Notes: generated by a model from the letters alone, not told the origin. Shown: positions 38,166 to 50,137, counted from the stretch's first letter. The stretch is DNA of 64,000 bases from an uncultured Lachnospiraceae bacterium (GCA_947626395.1 CANQRU010000016.1:1-64000), one strand, 5' to 3'. Program-made: numbers and translations.

Positions 38166-40294
38166 GTCTGATGCAAATGAACTTGATGCGGATGAGTCTG
38201 GTGCAGATGAGCCTTTCCGGGGCTGTAATGATTCTGGTGATCGCCGTCATTCGCGTCCTGTCCATCAATAAGCTTCCTAAAAAAGCTTTTCTGGCGCTGT
38301 GGGGTGCGGTGACGGCGCGGCTGCTGATACCGTATTCTTTCCGCTCCGCGTTTAGCGTTTATTCGCTGCTGGGACGGCTGGCAGCCGCGGGTGATGCGAT
38401 AAAGGACAGTCTTGCTGTTCTGTTCGCACCGATCGTTCCGGTGCAAAATATGATGTCTGCGCCTGGTGACGCTGTCTCCAATACGACTGTCGGCGCCGGC
38501 GGTCCCTGGGTAATCGACAGGGTGGCTGGCGCTATCGATTCATGGGTAACTGAAAGCACGGCTGGCGCTGTTGATTCATGGGAGCTTGCCAAGGCAGCTG
38601 TTGCTGCAGATCCATGGGTGATCGTCTGGGCGGCCGGCGCGCTGGTATGCGCGGCGTTCTTTGCGGCAGCTTATTGGAAATGCCGCCGCGAGTTTAATGC
38701 ATCCCTGCCTGTTGACAATGACAATGCGTATGTGAAAGCCTGGCTCAGCGAGCATCGCATTTACCGCCCCATTGAGATCAGGCAGTCCGGCAGGATTTCC
38801 GCCCCTTTGACCTACGGCGTGTTCCGCCCGGTCATCCTGATGCCGAAGACTACGGACTGGGACGATCAGGATACGCTCAAATATGTGCTGACCCACGAGT
38901 ATGTGCATATCCGCCGTTTTGACGCGGTGACAAAACTGATGCTTACTGCCGTTCTCTGCGTTCACTGGTTCAATCCGGCGGTGTGGCTCATGTATGTTCT
39001 TACCAACCGGGATATTGAACTGTCCTGCGATGAAACGGTGATCCGCCGGTTCGGAGAACGCGCGAAATCCGCGTATGCCATGGCCCTCATCCGCATGGAG
39101 GAAACCCGGAGCGGCCTGGCTCCTCTCTGCAATAACTTCAGTAAAAATGCGATAGAAGAAAGGATTACAGCGATTATGAAAATAAAAAAGACTTCGCCGG
39201 CCGCGCTGATTGCTTCAGCGGCTCTGGTTGCCGGCGTGACGACTGCATTTGCCACATCCGCACAGGTTGCCGGGAATGCGTCGACCGCCCGTTTCACCAC
39301 GTCCGAAGTGGAGTGGTGGACCTATGACGAATACAAGGCGTGGCTGGAGAATGAGAAAGTTGAGCTGCAGGAGATGATCGGGCAAAAGGCGTGGACCGGA
39401 AGCCGGGGTAAATTTGTCTGGACGCAGGAGATCGTAGACGAAACAATAGCCATGTACGAGGGTATCCTTGAGAATATCAAAAACGGAATGCTCTATTCGA
39501 AAACGATAGACGGCGAAGCTGCTTTCTGTACTCTGTCCTCCGGGACGGATACAGAGACAGAGGTTCACGAGGGTGATGCGGCAGCATCAGACTTTACGAT
39601 CTATGAGCCATATGGCCTCACATGGGATGAGGGAGAGAGGGCGTTATTCTGGAACGGACAGCGCGTGCGCTATTTCTTCGACGGCGCAGATCTGGACGGT
39701 GCGGGAGCAATGGCAGTAAGATTTGAATACCTTGACGCGGAATTTGAGGGGGAGATCGACGTCCATACGGTGCGTCGGCGCGTGCAGAACGACGACGGCA
39801 GCTTCGATCCTCTGGGACCGCTGACAGGACTGGAGAAATATTCTCAGGAAGAATATGATATTAGGACGGATACCTTGCGTGTCGCCGCTGCGCGGGAGGC
39901 TGTCTCTGCGGGGAGCGTTGTTTCGGAAGACACTTCTGTACGGAGTGCCACTTCGGAAGCTGCCTTTGCGGGAACTGCCGTGTCAGGAATCGTCGCTTTG
40001 GAAAGCGTTGACGGAGAAATCTCTGCGGCGGAGGGAAACGCGGCGGAGCCGGGGACGGGTTTTGCCGGGATTTTCGAAAAGTACGTCCCCTTCGGTATTA
40101 CTTATGAAGAGGCTGACGGAAACAGCGGAAGAGGAAATGTGTATTATAATGGGCAGCTCGTCAGCCGGTTCGCTGACCTGACTCCGGACGGCGGCGCGTT
40201 TACTTTCACATCTGCGGAACAGGGGAGTCTCACTGTAAAGACAGTTTATGATGATGACGGCAGGATGACGGGAGTGGAGGTTGTCAGCGATTGA
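38162..40294 (+). CDS. BlaR1-like M56 membrane metallopeptidase with extracellular repeats (710 aa)
   Basis: Membrane segments in the first 175 residues, then a cytoplasmic zinc protease domain with H245-E-Y-V-H249 (LTHEYVHIRRFDA) and LSCDETVIRRFGE. A further membrane span (about 340-360) leads to an outer C-terminal part. There two copies of a module occur: YEPYGLTWDEGERALFWNGQ and YVPFGITYEEADG...NVYYNGQ. No penicillin-binding SxxK domain is evident, so the ligand is probably not a beta-lactam. The N-terminus contains repeated ATG codons (MSLMQMNLMRMSLVQMSL), so the exact start is open. Confidence 0.85.
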   Translation: MSLMQMNLMRMSLVQMSLSGAVMILVIAVIRVLSINKLPKKAFLALWGAVTARLLIPYSFRSAFSVYSLLGRLAAAGDAIKDSLAVLFAPIVPVQNMMSAPGDAVSNTTVGAGGPWVIDRVAGAIDSWVTESTAGAVDSWELAKAAVAADPWVIVWAAGALVCAAFFAAAYWKCRREFNASLPVDNDNAYVKAWLSEHRIYRPIEIRQSGRISAPLTYGVFRPVILMPKTTDWDDQDTLKYVLTHEYVHIRRFDAVTKLMLTAVLCVHWFNPAVWLMYVLTNRDIELSCDETVIRRFGERAKSAYAMALIRMEETRSGLAPLCNNFSKNAIEERITAIMKIKKTSPAALIASAALVAGVTTAFATSAQVAGNASTARFTTSEVEWWTYDEYKAWLENEKVELQEMIGQKAWTGSRGKFVWTQEIVDETIAMYEGILENIKNGMLYSKTIDGEAAFCTLSSGTDTETEVHEGDAAASDFTIYEPYGLTWDEGERALFWNGQRVRYFFDGADLDGAGAMAVRFEYLDAEFEGEIDVHTVRRRVQNDDGSFDPLGPLTGLEKYSQEEYDIRTDTLRVAAAREAVSAGSVVSEDTSVRSATSEAAFAGTAVSGIVALESVDGEISAAEGNAAEPGTGFAGIFEKYVPFGITYEEADGNSGRGNVYYNGQLVSRFADLTPDGGAFTFTSAEQGSLTVKTVYDDDGRMTGVEVVSD

Positions 40295-40331
40295 ACAAAG
40301 AATGGAATAAATTTCATCATTTATTAATATT

Positions 40332-40367
40332 GGGCCCGGGATGAACGAGATTCTCCCGGGCCTTTCT
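40332..40367 (+). terminator. Terminator after M56 gene
   Basis: GGGCCCGGGA pairs with TCTCCCGGGC, followed by CTTTCT. Almost the same as the hairpin at 36676-36712. Confidence 0.7.
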
Positions 40368-40427
40368 GTCTTCTGGTCTCCTTTGATCAGGAGCGTCAGT
40401 GAACGATCTTTTCCTATTCTCGAATAT

Positions 40428-43400
40428 CTAATCCTGCTCCAGATTCTTCTGCGCCGTCGCCAGCATCAGTTTGATCCGGTTCAGCTGGTTGACTTCGCTG
40501 GCGCCGGGGTCGTAGTCCACGGCGATGATGTTGGACTGAGGATACGCCTTCCGCAGTTCCTTGATAACGCCCTTGCCCACAATGTGGTTCGGCAGGCAGC
40601 CGAAGGGCTGGGTGCAGACGATGTTGCAGACGCCGTTCTCGATCAGCTCCAGCATCTCGCCGGTGAGGAACCACCCCTCGCCGGTCTGGTTGCCCAGGGA
40701 CACGAAATCCTCCGCCATGCGGGCCAGCTTGTCGATCCTGGCCTGGGGCGCGAAATGCTCGCTGGCCGCCAGCTCCTTCCGGGCGGCCTTTCGCAGATAT
40801 TCCAGTACAGCAATCGTCAGGTTGCAGAGCCGGGCGGAAGAAGATTTGCCGCCCAGGTTCTCGGCCTTAAAATTGCTGTTATAGAAGCAGTACAGCAGGA
40901 AATCCATCAGGTCCGGCATGACCGCCTCCGCGCCCTCCGCTTCCAGCAGGTCCACGATATGGTTGTTGGCCAGAGGTGAGAATTTCACCAGGATCTCGCC
41001 GACGACGCCGACCCGCGGCTTTTTCACATCGCGGCGGGGCAGCTGGTCGAAATCGCGGATGATGCCGCGCACATTTCGGCCGAACTCCACCATGGACGGG
41101 GACCGCTTGGAGAGGGACCTGATGCAGCGCTGCTTCCATTTCTCATGAAGGGCGTCTGCCGCGCCGGGTTCCGCTTCGTAGGGCCGGGTGTTGTAGAGTA
41201 CGCGCATGAACACGTCGCCGTAGACCAGGGCCTGCATGGCCTTGATGATGATGGCCGGCGTGAAGGTGAAGCCCGGATTGGTCTCCATGCCGTTGGCGTT
41301 CAGGGAAATGACCGGGATCTGGGACATGCCCGCCTTCTTAAGGGCGCGCCGGATGAAGCCGATGTAGTTGGACGCGCGGCAGCCGCCGCCGGTCTGGGTC
41401 ATGATGACAGCCGTGCGGTCCAGGTCGTATTTGCCGGAAAGCAGGGCGTCCATGATCTGGCCGATGACGATCAGGGACGGATAGCAGGCGTCGTTATTGA
41501 CATACTGGAGTCCCACGTCGATGGCGTTCCGGTTATGGTTCTGCAGGACCTCCACATGGTAGCCGAAGGTGCGAACTGCCGGTTCCAGCAGGTCGAAATG
41601 GATCGGCGACATCTGGGGGCACAGGATCGTATATTCCTTCTTCATTTCCTTGGTGAACAGCACCCGGTTGTAGGAGGAGGAGATCACTTTCCTCTGGAAA
41701 TGGTTTTTGTCCCGCACGCGCAGCGCCGCGATCAGTGAGCGGACGCGGATCCGGGCGGCGCCCAGATTGTTCACTTCGTCGATCTTTAAGACCGTGTAGA
41801 TCTTCCCGGCGGACGCCAGGATATCGTGGACCTGGTCGGTGGTCACGGCGTCGAGGCCGCAGCCGAAGGAATTCAGCTGGATCAGATCCAGGAAATCGCA
41901 GTTCTTCACGTAGGAGGCCGCCGCGTAGAGGCGGGAGTGGTACATCCACTGGTCGGTGACGATCAGCGGGCGTTCCACCTTGCCGAGGTGGGAGACGGAG
42001 TCCTCCGTCAGCACCGCCAGTCCGTAGGACGCGATCATGTCCGGGATGCCGTGGTGGATCTCCGGGTCGATATGGTAGGGGCGGCCGGCCAGGACGATGC
42101 CCCGGCGGTTATGCTCCTTAAGCCACGCGATGGTCTCTTCGCCTTTCTTTTCGATATCGAGATGCGCCTGCTCAAGCTCCTGCCAGGCGGCGTGGGCGGC
42201 GGAGCGGATCTCGTCGGCGGTCATAGGAGGAATCGCCGCGCCGGACAAAGCGTCGGAAACGGCAGCCTGCGCAGCTGCATTGCCGGAACGGTTTTGGCCG
42301 ACGGTTTCAGCACCAAATTCTTTTAGAAACTCTTTCACCAGCTGCTCCGTCAGCACCTCTTCGTTCGTAAACGCCATGAACGGATTCAAAAACCGGATAT
42401 GGTTTTCCTCCAGTTCTTCCATATTGTTCTTGATATTCTCCGCATAGGAGGTGACCATCGGGCAGTTGTAGTGGTTCCCCGCGTCCGGCTGCTCATTTCT
42501 CTCGTACGGAATGCAGGGATAGAAAATGGTCTTCACGCCCTGGGCGATGAGCCACGCCACATGGCCGTGAGCAATCTTCGCCGGATAGCATTCGGACTCG
42601 CTGGGGATCGATTCGATGCCCAGCTCGTAGAGGTTCCGGGTGGACTGGGGCGACAACACGACGCGGAAGCCCAGTTCCTTAAAGAACGTGGCCCAGAACG
42701 GATAATTCTCATAGAAATTCAGTACCCGCGGGATCCCGATATCGCCCCGCGGCGCCTGGTCGGCCGTCAGGGATTCGTAGTCGAAAATCCGGTGGTATTT
42801 GTAATCGAACAGGTTGGGGATCTCTTTGCGCGTCTTCTCCTTGCCGAGTCCCCGCTCGCAGCGGTTGCCGCTGATGAACTGGCGGCCGCCCTCGAAGCGG
42901 TTGACCGTCAGCACGCAGTGGTTGGTGCAGCCCTTGCAGCGGGCCATGGAGGTCTGGTATTTGAGCCCGATGATCTTGTCCAGAGGCATCATTGTCGTTT
43001 CTTTGCCCTCGTGGCGCTCCCGGGCGATCAGCGCGGCGCCGAAGGCACCCATAATGCCGGCGATATCCGGGCGGACCGCCTCGCAGCCGGAGATCTTCTC
43101 GAAGCTGCGCAGCACCGCGTCGTTATAGAAGGTGCCGCCCTGGACGACCACATTTTCACCCAGATCTTTAGGGCTTGTGATCTTGATGACTTTATATAAG
43201 GCGTTTTTGATGACCGAATAAGCCAGACCGGCCGAGATGTCGGCCACGCTGGCGCCTTCTTTCTGGGCCTGCTTGACGTTGGAATTCATGAACACGGTGC
43301 AGCGGCTGCCCAGATCCGTGGGATTCTTCGCGAAAAGCGCTTCCTTCGCGAAATCCTCCACGCTGTAATTCAAGGACTTGGCGAAGGTCTCGATGAACGA

Positions 43401-44774
43401 CCCGCACCCGGAGGAGCAGGCTTCATTTAACTGGACGCTGTCCACGCTGTTGTCCTTGATCCGGATACATTTCATATCCTGGCCGCCGATGTCCAGGATG
43501 CAGTCCACCTCCGGCTCGAAGAATTTGGCCGCGTAGTAGTGGGAAATGGTCTCCACTTCGCCTTCGTCCAGCAGGAACGCGGCTTTCAGAAGCGCCTCGC
43601 CGTAGCCGGTGGAGCAGGAGTAGGCGATCCGCGCGCCCTCCGGCAGCAGGGCTTTGATCTCCCGCATGGCGCGGATGGCCGTCGCCAAAGGACTGCCGTT
43701 GTTGTTGCTGTAGAAATCGTAGAGCAGGGAGCCGTCTTTGCCCACCAGCGCGGCTTTCGTGGTGGTGGAGCCGGCGTCGATGCCCAGATAACAGTCGCCT
43801 TTATAATCCGCCAGCGGCGCTTTCTTTACGCAGTGAACGCTGTGGCGGGCCAGAAATTCGTCGTATTCCGCCTGATCGGCGAACAGCGGGTCCATCCGCT
43901 TGATCTCGGTGGCCATGCGGACGCCGTTTTCCAGACGGTCGATCAGCGCGTCCAGTTCCACGGTCGTGTCGTCTGCGCTGTTCATCGCCGCGCCCAGGGC
44001 CGCGAACAGATGCGAATGCTCCGGCGCTATGATCTGGTCGCCCGTCAGATGCAGCGTCCGGATAAACGCCTCGCGAAGCTCGGACAGGAAATGGAGCGGG
44101 CCGCCCAGGAACGCCACGTTGCCCCGGATGGGCTTGCCGCAGGCCAGACCGCTGATGGTCTGGTTGACCACGGCCTGGAAAATGGACGCGGACAGGTCTT
44201 CGCGGGTGGCGCCTTCATTGATCAGCGGCTGGATGTCCGATTTGGCGAATACGCCGCAGCGGGCCGCGATCGGATAGATCATCCGGTAGCCCTTGGCGTA
44301 CTCATTCAGCCCCGCCGCGTCGGTCTGCAGAAGCGAGGCCATCTGGTCGATAAAGGATCCGGTGCCGCCGGCGCAGATGCCGTTCATCCGCTGGTCGATG
44401 CCGCCGGTGAAATAGATGATCTTGGCGTCCTCGCCGCCCAGTTCGATGGCCACGTCCGTGCGCGGCGCATAGTCCTGCAGGGAGGAAGCCACCGCGACTA
44501 CCTCCTGGATAAACGGAATATCCAGATGCTTGGCCAGAGTCAGACCGCCGGAACCGGTGATCATCGGATGAAGTGTGACAGCCCCCAGCTGTGCGCGGGC
44601 TTTCTTTAAAAGAGCTGCCAGAGTCTCCTGAATATTGGCGTAGTGGCGCTCATAGTCGGAGAACAGCATCTCGTAGGTATATGATTTCGCATCGCCGGTC
44701 TCATTGCGGCCGGCGATCACGGCTTTGACTGTTGTGGAACCGATGTCGATCCCCAGTGACAGGTACTGCTTCAT
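40428..44774 (-). CDS. Giant acyl-CoA dehydratase activase-type protein (1448 aa)
   Basis: Two BadF/HgdC-type ATPase domains in tandem ([15 protein letters not shown] near residue 8; [17 protein letters not shown] near 325), each followed by the Gly-Cys cluster segment ([28 protein letters not shown]). A DUF2229-like and 2-hydroxyacyl-CoA dehydratase-like C-terminal half follows, with cysteines in [21 protein letters not shown] and [10 protein letters not shown]. It is the known very large clostridial class; it probably uses ATP to drive electrons through iron-sulfur clusters, but its substrate is unknown. The start MKQYLSLG is uncertain: AAAGGAGG lies 22 bases upstream with a GGGGA/TCCCC hairpin between, and ATG 44819 is in frame without a ribosome binding site. 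Confidence 0.85.
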   Translation of the reverse strand: MKQYLSLGIDIGSTTVKAVIAGRNETGDAKSYTYEMLFSDYERHYANIQETLAALLKKARAQLGAVTLHPMITGSGGLTLAKHLDIPFIQEVVAVASSLQDYAPRTDVAIELGGEDAKIIYFTGGIDQRMNGICAGGTGSFIDQMASLLQTDAAGLNEYAKGYRMIYPIAARCGVFAKSDIQPLINEGATREDLSASIFQAVVNQTISGLACGKPIRGNVAFLGGPLHFLSELREAFIRTLHLTGDQIIAPEHSHLFAALGAAMNSADDTTVELDALIDRLENGVRMATEIKRMDPLFADQAEYDEFLARHSVHCVKKAPLADYKGDCYLGIDAGSTTTKAALVGKDGSLLYDFYSNNNGSPLATAIRAMREIKALLPEGARIAYSCSTGYGEALLKAAFLLDEGEVETISHYYAAKFFEPEVDCILDIGGQDMKCIRIKDNSVDSVQLNEACSSGCGSFIETFAKSLNYSVEDFAKEALFAKNPTDLGSRCTVFMNSNVKQAQKEGASVADISAGLAYSVIKNALYKVIKITSPKDLGENVVVQGGTFYNDAVLRSFEKISGCEAVRPDIAGIMGAFGAALIARERHEGKETTMMPLDKIIGLKYQTSMARCKGCTNHCVLTVNRFEGGRQFISGNRCERGLGKEKTRKEIPNLFDYKYHRIFDYESLTADQAPRGDIGIPRVLNFYENYPFWATFFKELGFRVVLSPQSTRNLYELGIESIPSESECYPAKIAHGHVAWLIAQGVKTIFYPCIPYERNEQPDAGNHYNCPMVTSYAENIKNNMEELEENHIRFLNPFMAFTNEEVLTEQLVKEFLKEFGAETVGQNRSGNAAAQAAVSDALSGAAIPPMTADEIRSAAHAAWQELEQAHLDIEKKGEETIAWLKEHNRRGIVLAGRPYHIDPEIHHGIPDMIASYGLAVLTEDSVSHLGKVERPLIVTDQWMYHSRLYAAASYVKNCDFLDLIQLNSFGCGLDAVTTDQVHDILASAGKIYTVLKIDEVNNLGAARIRVRSLIAALRVRDKNHFQRKVISSSYNRVLFTKEMKKEYTILCPQMSPIHFDLLEPAVRTFGYHVEVLQNHNRNAIDVGLQYVNNDACYPSLIVIGQIMDALLSGKYDLDRTAVIMTQTGGGCRASNYIGFIRRALKKAGMSQIPVISLNANGMETNPGFTFTPAIIIKAMQALVYGDVFMRVLYNTRPYEAEPGAADALHEKWKQRCIRSLSKRSPSMVEFGRNVRGIIRDFDQLPRRDVKKPRVGVVGEILVKFSPLANNHIVDLLEAEGAEAVMPDLMDFLLYCFYNSNFKAENLGGKSSSARLCNLTIAVLEYLRKAARKELAASEHFAPQARIDKLARMAEDFVSLGNQTGEGWFLTGEMLELIENGVCNIVCTQPFGCLPNHIVGKGVIKELRKAYPQSNIIAVDYDPGASEVNQLNRIKLMLATAQKNLEQD

Positions 44775-44949
44775 ATCTGCGGGGGAAACTCCCCTGCCTC
44801 CTTTGCATTCCGTTGACATAGCATAAAGGCCGTCAGCCGCGGCCTTTGAGTTATGCGCTAATTCATTTCGTACTTCAATATACCATAAATTATGTAAGAA
44901 AACAATCGGGAAAGAAATGAAAAAAGTATTAAGCCGGGCAAAATAGATA

Positions 44950-44979
44950 GTGACAAACGGCGTTCATCTGTGATAGTAT
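44950..44979 (+). promoter_or_regulatory. Possible promoter of pth-mfd
   Basis: GTGACA (44950-44955), 18 bp, TAGTAT (44974-44979). The leader is about 105 nt, GC-rich and possibly structured (44985-45075). Confidence 0.45.
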
Positions 44980-45091
44980 GGGCATAAATGAAGCTGTCGT
45001 CAGACGTAAGCGTTAGTCGCCCGGGCAGATACCCCCGCCCGCGGAAAACTAGCGCTTTGTGCGCGTGCGCGGAATAAGGAGAATCTGTTAA

Positions 45092-45673
45092 ATGTATATT
45101 ATAGTTGGACTGGGCAATCCGGGGAAGCAGTATGAGCATACCCGGCACAACGTGGGTTTCGAGGTCATTGACCGTCTGGCGGAAAAGCATGATATTCTGA
45201 TGACGGAGCGGAAGCACCGCGCGTTCTGCGGCAAGGGCCTGATCGGCGGGCAGAAGGCAATGCTTGTGAAGCCGCAGACATTTATGAATCTAAGCGGAGA
45301 AAGCGTGAAGAGCGCCGTGGATTTCTACCAGATCGGAACGGACGAGCTGATCGTCGTCTATGACGATGTCAGCTTAAGCCCCGGCCAGCTGCGGATCCGA
45401 AGGTCGGGAAGCGCCGGCGGGCACAACGGCATCAAGAATATCATCGCTCAGCTGGGAACCCAGGAATTTCCGCGGGTGAAGGTGGGCGTCGGTGAGAAGC
45501 CGGAGAGGATGGATCTGGCGGATTATGTGCTGAGCCATTTCTCAAAAGGCGAGTGGGAAATGATGGAAGATGCGTTTAAAGAGGCGGCGGACGCGGTCGA
45601 AGTGATGATCGCCGACGGCGCGGATGCGGCGATGAACCGGTTTAATGCGAAGAAAAATGAGCAGAGTATTTGA
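45092..45673 (+). CDS. pth: Peptidyl-tRNA hydrolase (193 aa)
   Basis: GLGNPGKQYEHTRHNVGFEV contains the catalytic His and Asn region; VKPQTFMNLSGESV, VVYDDVSLSPGQLRIR and GSAGGHNGIKNII complete the Pth signature. Releases tRNA from stalled peptidyl-tRNA in the cytoplasm. AAGGAGA precedes the start. It overlaps mfd by 17 bases, the standard Firmicutes order. Confidence 0.96.
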   Translation: MYIIVGLGNPGKQYEHTRHNVGFEVIDRLAEKHDILMTERKHRAFCGKGLIGGQKAMLVKPQTFMNLSGESVKSAVDFYQIGTDELIVVYDDVSLSPGQLRIRRSGSAGGHNGIKNIIAQLGTQEFPRVKVGVGEKPERMDLADYVLSHFSKGEWEMMEDAFKEAADAVEVMIADGADAAMNRFNAKKNEQSI

Positions 45674-48600
45674 AAACGCGCTGGCAGAGCTGGCGGAATT
45701 CGAGGAACTGAATACGGATCTGAACCGGGGCAGAGGGCCGGTGCAGGTCAGCGGGTGCATGGATTCCCAGAAGGTGCATCTGATGCAGGAGGCAGGGGAA
45801 ACTCTGCCCTGGAAGCTGGTGGTGACCTACGACGAGGCACGGGCGAAGGAGATCTATGATGATTTCCGGTGCTTTACGGACCGGGTGTGGCTGTACCCGG
45901 CGAAGGATTTGCTGTTCTACAACGCGGACATCCACGGAAACCTGATCACGAGACAGCGGATGCAGGTAGTGAAGGCGCTTCTGGAGGACGCGGGCGGAAG
46001 CCGTGATGGAGCGGCTGCGGCGGCGGGCAAAGGCCTGGCTGCTGCGGAAAGCCCATCCGGCGGCGTGGTCGTCACGACCCTGGACGGCCTGATGGACCAC
46101 CTTCTTCCGCTTTCCGCCCTGCAGACACAGATCTTAAGCGTCCGTCCCGGCGAGATCATCGATATTGAAGAATGGAAGAGCCGTCTGGTGACGCTGGGCT
46201 ATGAGCGTATGGCCCAGGTGGACGGCATGGGGCAGTTCTCGATCCGCGGCGGGATCCTGGACATTTTCCCGCTGACGGAGGAACTGCCGATACGTATTGA
46301 ATTATGGGACGACGAGGTGGATTCTATCCGCAGCTTCGATGTGGAAAGCCAGCGGTCGGTGGAACAGCTGGATGAGGCGGTGATCTATCCGGCCGCGGAG
46401 ATGGTGCTGACGGAAAGCCAGATCGCCGAAGGCCTGGAGCGGATCCAGGCGTCGGCCGGCCGCTACGAGAAGGCCCTGCGCGGGCAGATGCGGACGGAGG
46501 AGGCCCACCGGATCTATACGATCGCGAAGGATGTGAAGGACCGTCTGGAGGACGGCCTTGGCGTAGGCGGTCTGGACAGCTTCCTTACCTGCTTCTGCAG
46601 TGATACCGTTTCCTTCCGCGAGTATTTTCCGGCAGACCGCACGGCGGTATTCTTAGACGAACCGGCCAGACTTTCCGAGCACGGGGACGCCGTAGAGGCA
46701 GAATTCCGGGAGAGCATGACGAGCCGTCTGGAGAAGGGCTATCTTCTGCCGGAGCAGACGGAGCTTCTGTATATGGCCAAGGAGACGCTGGCCGGCCTTC
46801 TGGGACCGCATACGGTTCTGGTGACCGGACTGGAGCAGCGCCTGGCCGGCATGCCGGCAGCCCGGCGTTACGCCATTAACGCGAAGAATATCAATTCTTA
46901 CCAGAACAGCTTCGAGATCCTGATAAGCGATCTGAAGCGGTGGAAGCGGGAGAAATACCGTGTCGTTCTGCTGTCCGGCTCCCATACCAGGGCCAGCCGT
47001 CTGGCCGGCGATCTGCGGGATTATGAACTGAGCGCGTTCTGCAGCGACGACCCGGACCGGAAGGTCCAGCCGGGGGAGATCATGGTGCGGTACGGCAATC
47101 TCCACCGGGGTTTCGAGTACCCCCAGATCAAATTCGTCGTTATCACGGAGGGCGATATGTTCGGCACGGCGAAAAAGAAGCGCCGCCGCCATAAATCCGC
47201 CTATGAAGGGCAGAAGATTGCCAGCTTTGCGGAGCTTTCGCCCGGCGACTATGTAGTCCACGAGGAACACGGCCTGGGCATTTACCGGGGAATCGAGAAG
47301 ATCGAGCAGGACCATATCGTCAAGGATTATCTGAAGATCGAGTACGCCGACGGCGGCAACCTCTATCTGCCGGCCACCCGTCTGGACGTGATCCAGAAAT
47401 ACGCCGGCGCCGACGCGAAGGCGCCGAAGCTGAACCGTCTGGGCGGCGAGCAGTGGAAGAAGACCCGCGACCGGGTCAAGGGAGCCGTAAAGGAGATCGC
47501 AAAGGAGCTGGTGGAGCTCTACGCGGCCCGGCAGGAGACGGACGGCTTCGTCTACAGCGAGGACACGGTCTGGCAGAGGGAGTTCGAGGAGCTGTTCCCT
47601 TACGAGGAGACCGAGGACCAGATTGAGGCCATCGAAGCCACCAAGCGGGATATGCAGAGCCCGAAGATCATGGACCGGCTGATCTGCGGCGACGTGGGCT
47701 ACGGCAAGACGGAGATCGCGCTGCGGGCGGCATTTAAGGCGGTGCAGGACGGCCGGCAGGTGGCCTATCTGGTGCCGACCACGATCCTGGCCCAGCAGCA
47801 TTACAATACATTTGTACAGAGAATGAAGGATTTCCCGGTGCGGGTGGATCTGCTGTCCCGGTTCCGCACTCCGGCGGAGCAGAAGAAGACGCTGGAGGAC
47901 CTGCGCAAAGGGCTGGTGGATATCGTGATCGGTACCCACCGGATCCTGTCGAAGGACGTGCAGTTTAAGAACCTGGGACTCCTGGTCATCGACGAGGAAC
48001 AGCGTTTCGGAGTGGCCCACAAGGAGCGGATCAAGCAGATGAAGCAAAACGTGGACGTGCTGACCCTGACGGCGACGCCGATCCCGCGGACGCTGCATAT
48101 GAGCCTGGCGGGGATCCGCGACATGAGCGTGCTGGAGGAGCCGCCGGTGGATCGGGTACCGATCCAGACCTATGTGATGGAATACAATGATGAAATGGTT
48201 CGGGAAGCCATTCGCCGGGAGCTGGCCAGGGACGGCCAGGTCTACTATGTGTATAACCGGGTCCAGGATATCGCCGATGTGGCGGCCCGGGTGGCCCAGC
48301 TGGCGCCGGACGCGGTGGTGGTCTACGCCCACGGCCAGATGCAGGAACGGCAGCTGGAGCGGATCATGCTGGATTTCGTAAACGGAGACATCGACGTGCT
48401 GGTGTCCACCACGATCATCGAGACCGGCCTGGACATTCCGAATGTGAACACGATCATCATTCAGGACGCGGACCGGATGGGTCTGGCCCAGCTTTACCAG
48501 CTGCGGGGCCGCGTGGGACGGTCCAGCCGGACGGCGTACGCGTTTCTCATGTACCGCCGCGACAAACTGCTGCGGGAGGAAGCGGAGAAACGCTTAAAAG

Positions 48601-49274
48601 CGATTCGGGAGTTCACGGAGCTGGGAAGCGGCATCCGCATCGCGATGCGGGACCTGGAGATCCGCGGCGCAGGCAATGTCCTGGGCGCGGAGCAGCACGG
48701 CCATATGGAAGCCGTGGGTTATGATCTGTACTGCAAGCTTTTAAATCAGGCGGTGTCGGCCTTAAAGGGATGCCGCACGGAGGAAGAAGAATTCGATACG
48801 GTGGTGGAGTGCGACATCGACGCCTATATTCCGTCGTCTTACATTAAGAATGAATATCAGAAGCTGGATATTTACAAGCGGATCTCGGCCATTGAGAATG
48901 AAGAGGAATCCATGGATATGCAGGATGAACTGATGGACCGCTTCGGCGAGATCCCGCGGGCGGTGGATAATCTCCTGCTGGTGGCGCAGCTGAAATCCAT
49001 GGCCCACCGCGCCTATGTGACGGAGGTGGATATCAACCGCCAGGAGGTCCGGCTGACGATGTTCCCGAAGGCACGGCTCGACACGCTCCGCATCCCGGAG
49101 CTGATCCGTTCCTACGGCGGACGCCTGAAAATGCTGACCGGCGAGACGCCCGGCTTCCTCTACCAGGAGCAGAAGAAAGCGTACAAGGACAGCCGTGAGA
49201 TGATGAAGGCCGCGGAGGAACTGCTGAAAAAGCTGGGCGAACTGGCGGAGCCGAACTGCGTGACAGTTCAGTAG
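45657..49274 (+). CDS. mfd: Transcription-repair coupling factor (1205 aa)
   Basis: UvrB-like N-terminal modules (about 1-350), the RNA polymerase-interacting domain ([20 protein letters not shown], about 530), helicase Walker [11 protein letters not shown] (about 678), Walker [10 protein letters not shown] (about 777), and a helicase C-terminal domain with [11 protein letters not shown], ending in the regulatory TRCF domain. A translocase that removes stalled RNA polymerase and recruits UvrA. The start [12 protein letters not shown] was chosen over an upstream in-frame ATG inside pth. Confidence 0.96.
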   Translation: MSRVFENALAELAEFEELNTDLNRGRGPVQVSGCMDSQKVHLMQEAGETLPWKLVVTYDEARAKEIYDDFRCFTDRVWLYPAKDLLFYNADIHGNLITRQRMQVVKALLEDAGGSRDGAAAAAGKGLAAAESPSGGVVVTTLDGLMDHLLPLSALQTQILSVRPGEIIDIEEWKSRLVTLGYERMAQVDGMGQFSIRGGILDIFPLTEELPIRIELWDDEVDSIRSFDVESQRSVEQLDEAVIYPAAEMVLTESQIAEGLERIQASAGRYEKALRGQMRTEEAHRIYTIAKDVKDRLEDGLGVGGLDSFLTCFCSDTVSFREYFPADRTAVFLDEPARLSEHGDAVEAEFRESMTSRLEKGYLLPEQTELLYMAKETLAGLLGPHTVLVTGLEQRLAGMPAARRYAINAKNINSYQNSFEILISDLKRWKREKYRVVLLSGSHTRASRLAGDLRDYELSAFCSDDPDRKVQPGEIMVRYGNLHRGFEYPQIKFVVITEGDMFGTAKKKRRRHKSAYEGQKIASFAELSPGDYVVHEEHGLGIYRGIEKIEQDHIVKDYLKIEYADGGNLYLPATRLDVIQKYAGADAKAPKLNRLGGEQWKKTRDRVKGAVKEIAKELVELYAARQETDGFVYSEDTVWQREFEELFPYEETEDQIEAIEATKRDMQSPKIMDRLICGDVGYGKTEIALRAAFKAVQDGRQVAYLVPTTILAQQHYNTFVQRMKDFPVRVDLLSRFRTPAEQKKTLEDLRKGLVDIVIGTHRILSKDVQFKNLGLLVIDEEQRFGVAHKERIKQMKQNVDVLTLTATPIPRTLHMSLAGIRDMSVLEEPPVDRVPIQTYVMEYNDEMVREAIRRELARDGQVYYVYNRVQDIADVAARVAQLAPDAVVVYAHGQMQERQLERIMLDFVNGDIDVLVSTTIIETGLDIPNVNTIIIQDADRMGLAQLYQLRGRVGRSSRTAYAFLMYRRDKLLREEAEKRLKAIREFTELGSGIRIAMRDLEIRGAGNVLGAEQHGHMEAVGYDLYCKLLNQAVSALKGCRTEEEEFDTVVECDIDAYIPSSYIKNEYQKLDIYKRISAIENEEESMDMQDELMDRFGEIPRAVDNLLLVAQLKSMAHRAYVTEVDINRQEVRLTMFPKARLDTLRIPELIRSYGGRLKMLTGETPGFLYQEQKKAYKDSREMMKAAEELLKKLGELAEPNCVTVQ

Positions 49275-49346
49275 CCGGTCGGGAACCGGCTTTGGAGTCA
49301 GACAGCCGCGCCGCTGTTTCGCTATTTTCAGAATAAAATATGGAAA

Positions 49347-49375
49347 GTATAAATTCCCCCATTTGACAGATACTA
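49347..49375 (+). promoter_or_regulatory. Sigma-G-like promoter of spoVT
   Basis: GTATA (49347-49351), 17 bp and GATACTA (49369-49375) fit the forespore sigma-G pattern, and spoVT is sigma-G dependent in Bacillus. A TTGACA lies in the spacer, but no matching -10 follows it. Confidence 0.45.
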
Positions 49376-49477
49376 CAATAACAGTAAACGCCTATCAGCC
49401 GTGCCGTAAAAAGCGTCAGCAGGGCCGGAAGATGGAAAACAGGCGTATGACAGAATGCAAAATGGAGGAATAAAGAT

Positions 49478-50026
49478 ATGAAAGCTACAGGGATTGTGAG
49501 AAGAATCGATGATCTGGGACGCGTGGTAATACCGAAGGAGATCCGGAGGACTTTAAGACTGAGGGAAGGGACTCCTCTGGAAATCTTTACCGATCGCGAG
49601 GGGGAGATCATCCTGAAGAAATATTCGCCGATGGTGGAGCTGACCGCGTTCGCTTCTCAGTACGCGGAGGCCATGGCCCAGTCGACCGGCCTTATGGTCT
49701 GCATCACGGACCGGGACCAGGTCATCGCCGTAGCCGGCGGCCCGAAGAAGGATGTGATCGGCAAGCCCATCAGCAGGCAGCTGGAGGCCGCCGTCGGGGA
49801 AAGGGAGACGGTTCTTGCCGGACGCGAGGAGAAGGCGTTTTTCTTCATAACCGCCGACGATATGGAGGGGATCACCGCCATGGCGATGGCGCCGATCATC
49901 TGCGAGGGGGACGCGATCGGGAGCGTGGCGCTTCTGAGCCGCGACGCGAAAGCGAAGCTGGGGGATCCGGAGATGAAGCTGGTCACGACGGCCGCAGGAT
50001 TTCTGGGAAGACAGATGGAGAGCTGA
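49478..50026 (+). CDS. spoVT: Stage V sporulation protein T (182 aa)
   Basis: N-terminal AbrB-type swapped-hairpin domain (KATGIVRRIDDLGRVVIPKE, LRLREGTPLEIFTDREGE) and C-terminal GAF-like domain (STGLMVCITDRDQVIAVAGG, MAMAPIICEGDAIGSVALLS). Forespore transcription factor that tunes sigma-G genes. AATGGAGGAA ribosome binding site. Its presence shows the organism forms endospores. Confidence 0.95.
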   Translation: MKATGIVRRIDDLGRVVIPKEIRRTLRLREGTPLEIFTDREGEIILKKYSPMVELTAFASQYAEAMAQSTGLMVCITDRDQVIAVAGGPKKDVIGKPISRQLEAAVGERETVLAGREEKAFFFITADDMEGITAMAMAPIICEGDAIGSVALLSRDAKAKLGDPEMKLVTTAAGFLGRQMES

Positions 50027-50108
50027 CCGGCGGCGTGAAGGTCGGTTCCCCGGAAGAAAGCCCTGCCTTGCGGAATGCGATAAAAATGCAGGAAAAGGCT
50101 GAAAAATC

Positions 50109-50137
50109 TTGACAAATACTGGTAAAAGGGATATAAA
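50109..50137 (+). promoter_or_regulatory. Promoter of hup
   Basis: TTGACA (50109-50114), 17 bp, TATAAA (50132-50137). Confidence 0.65.
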
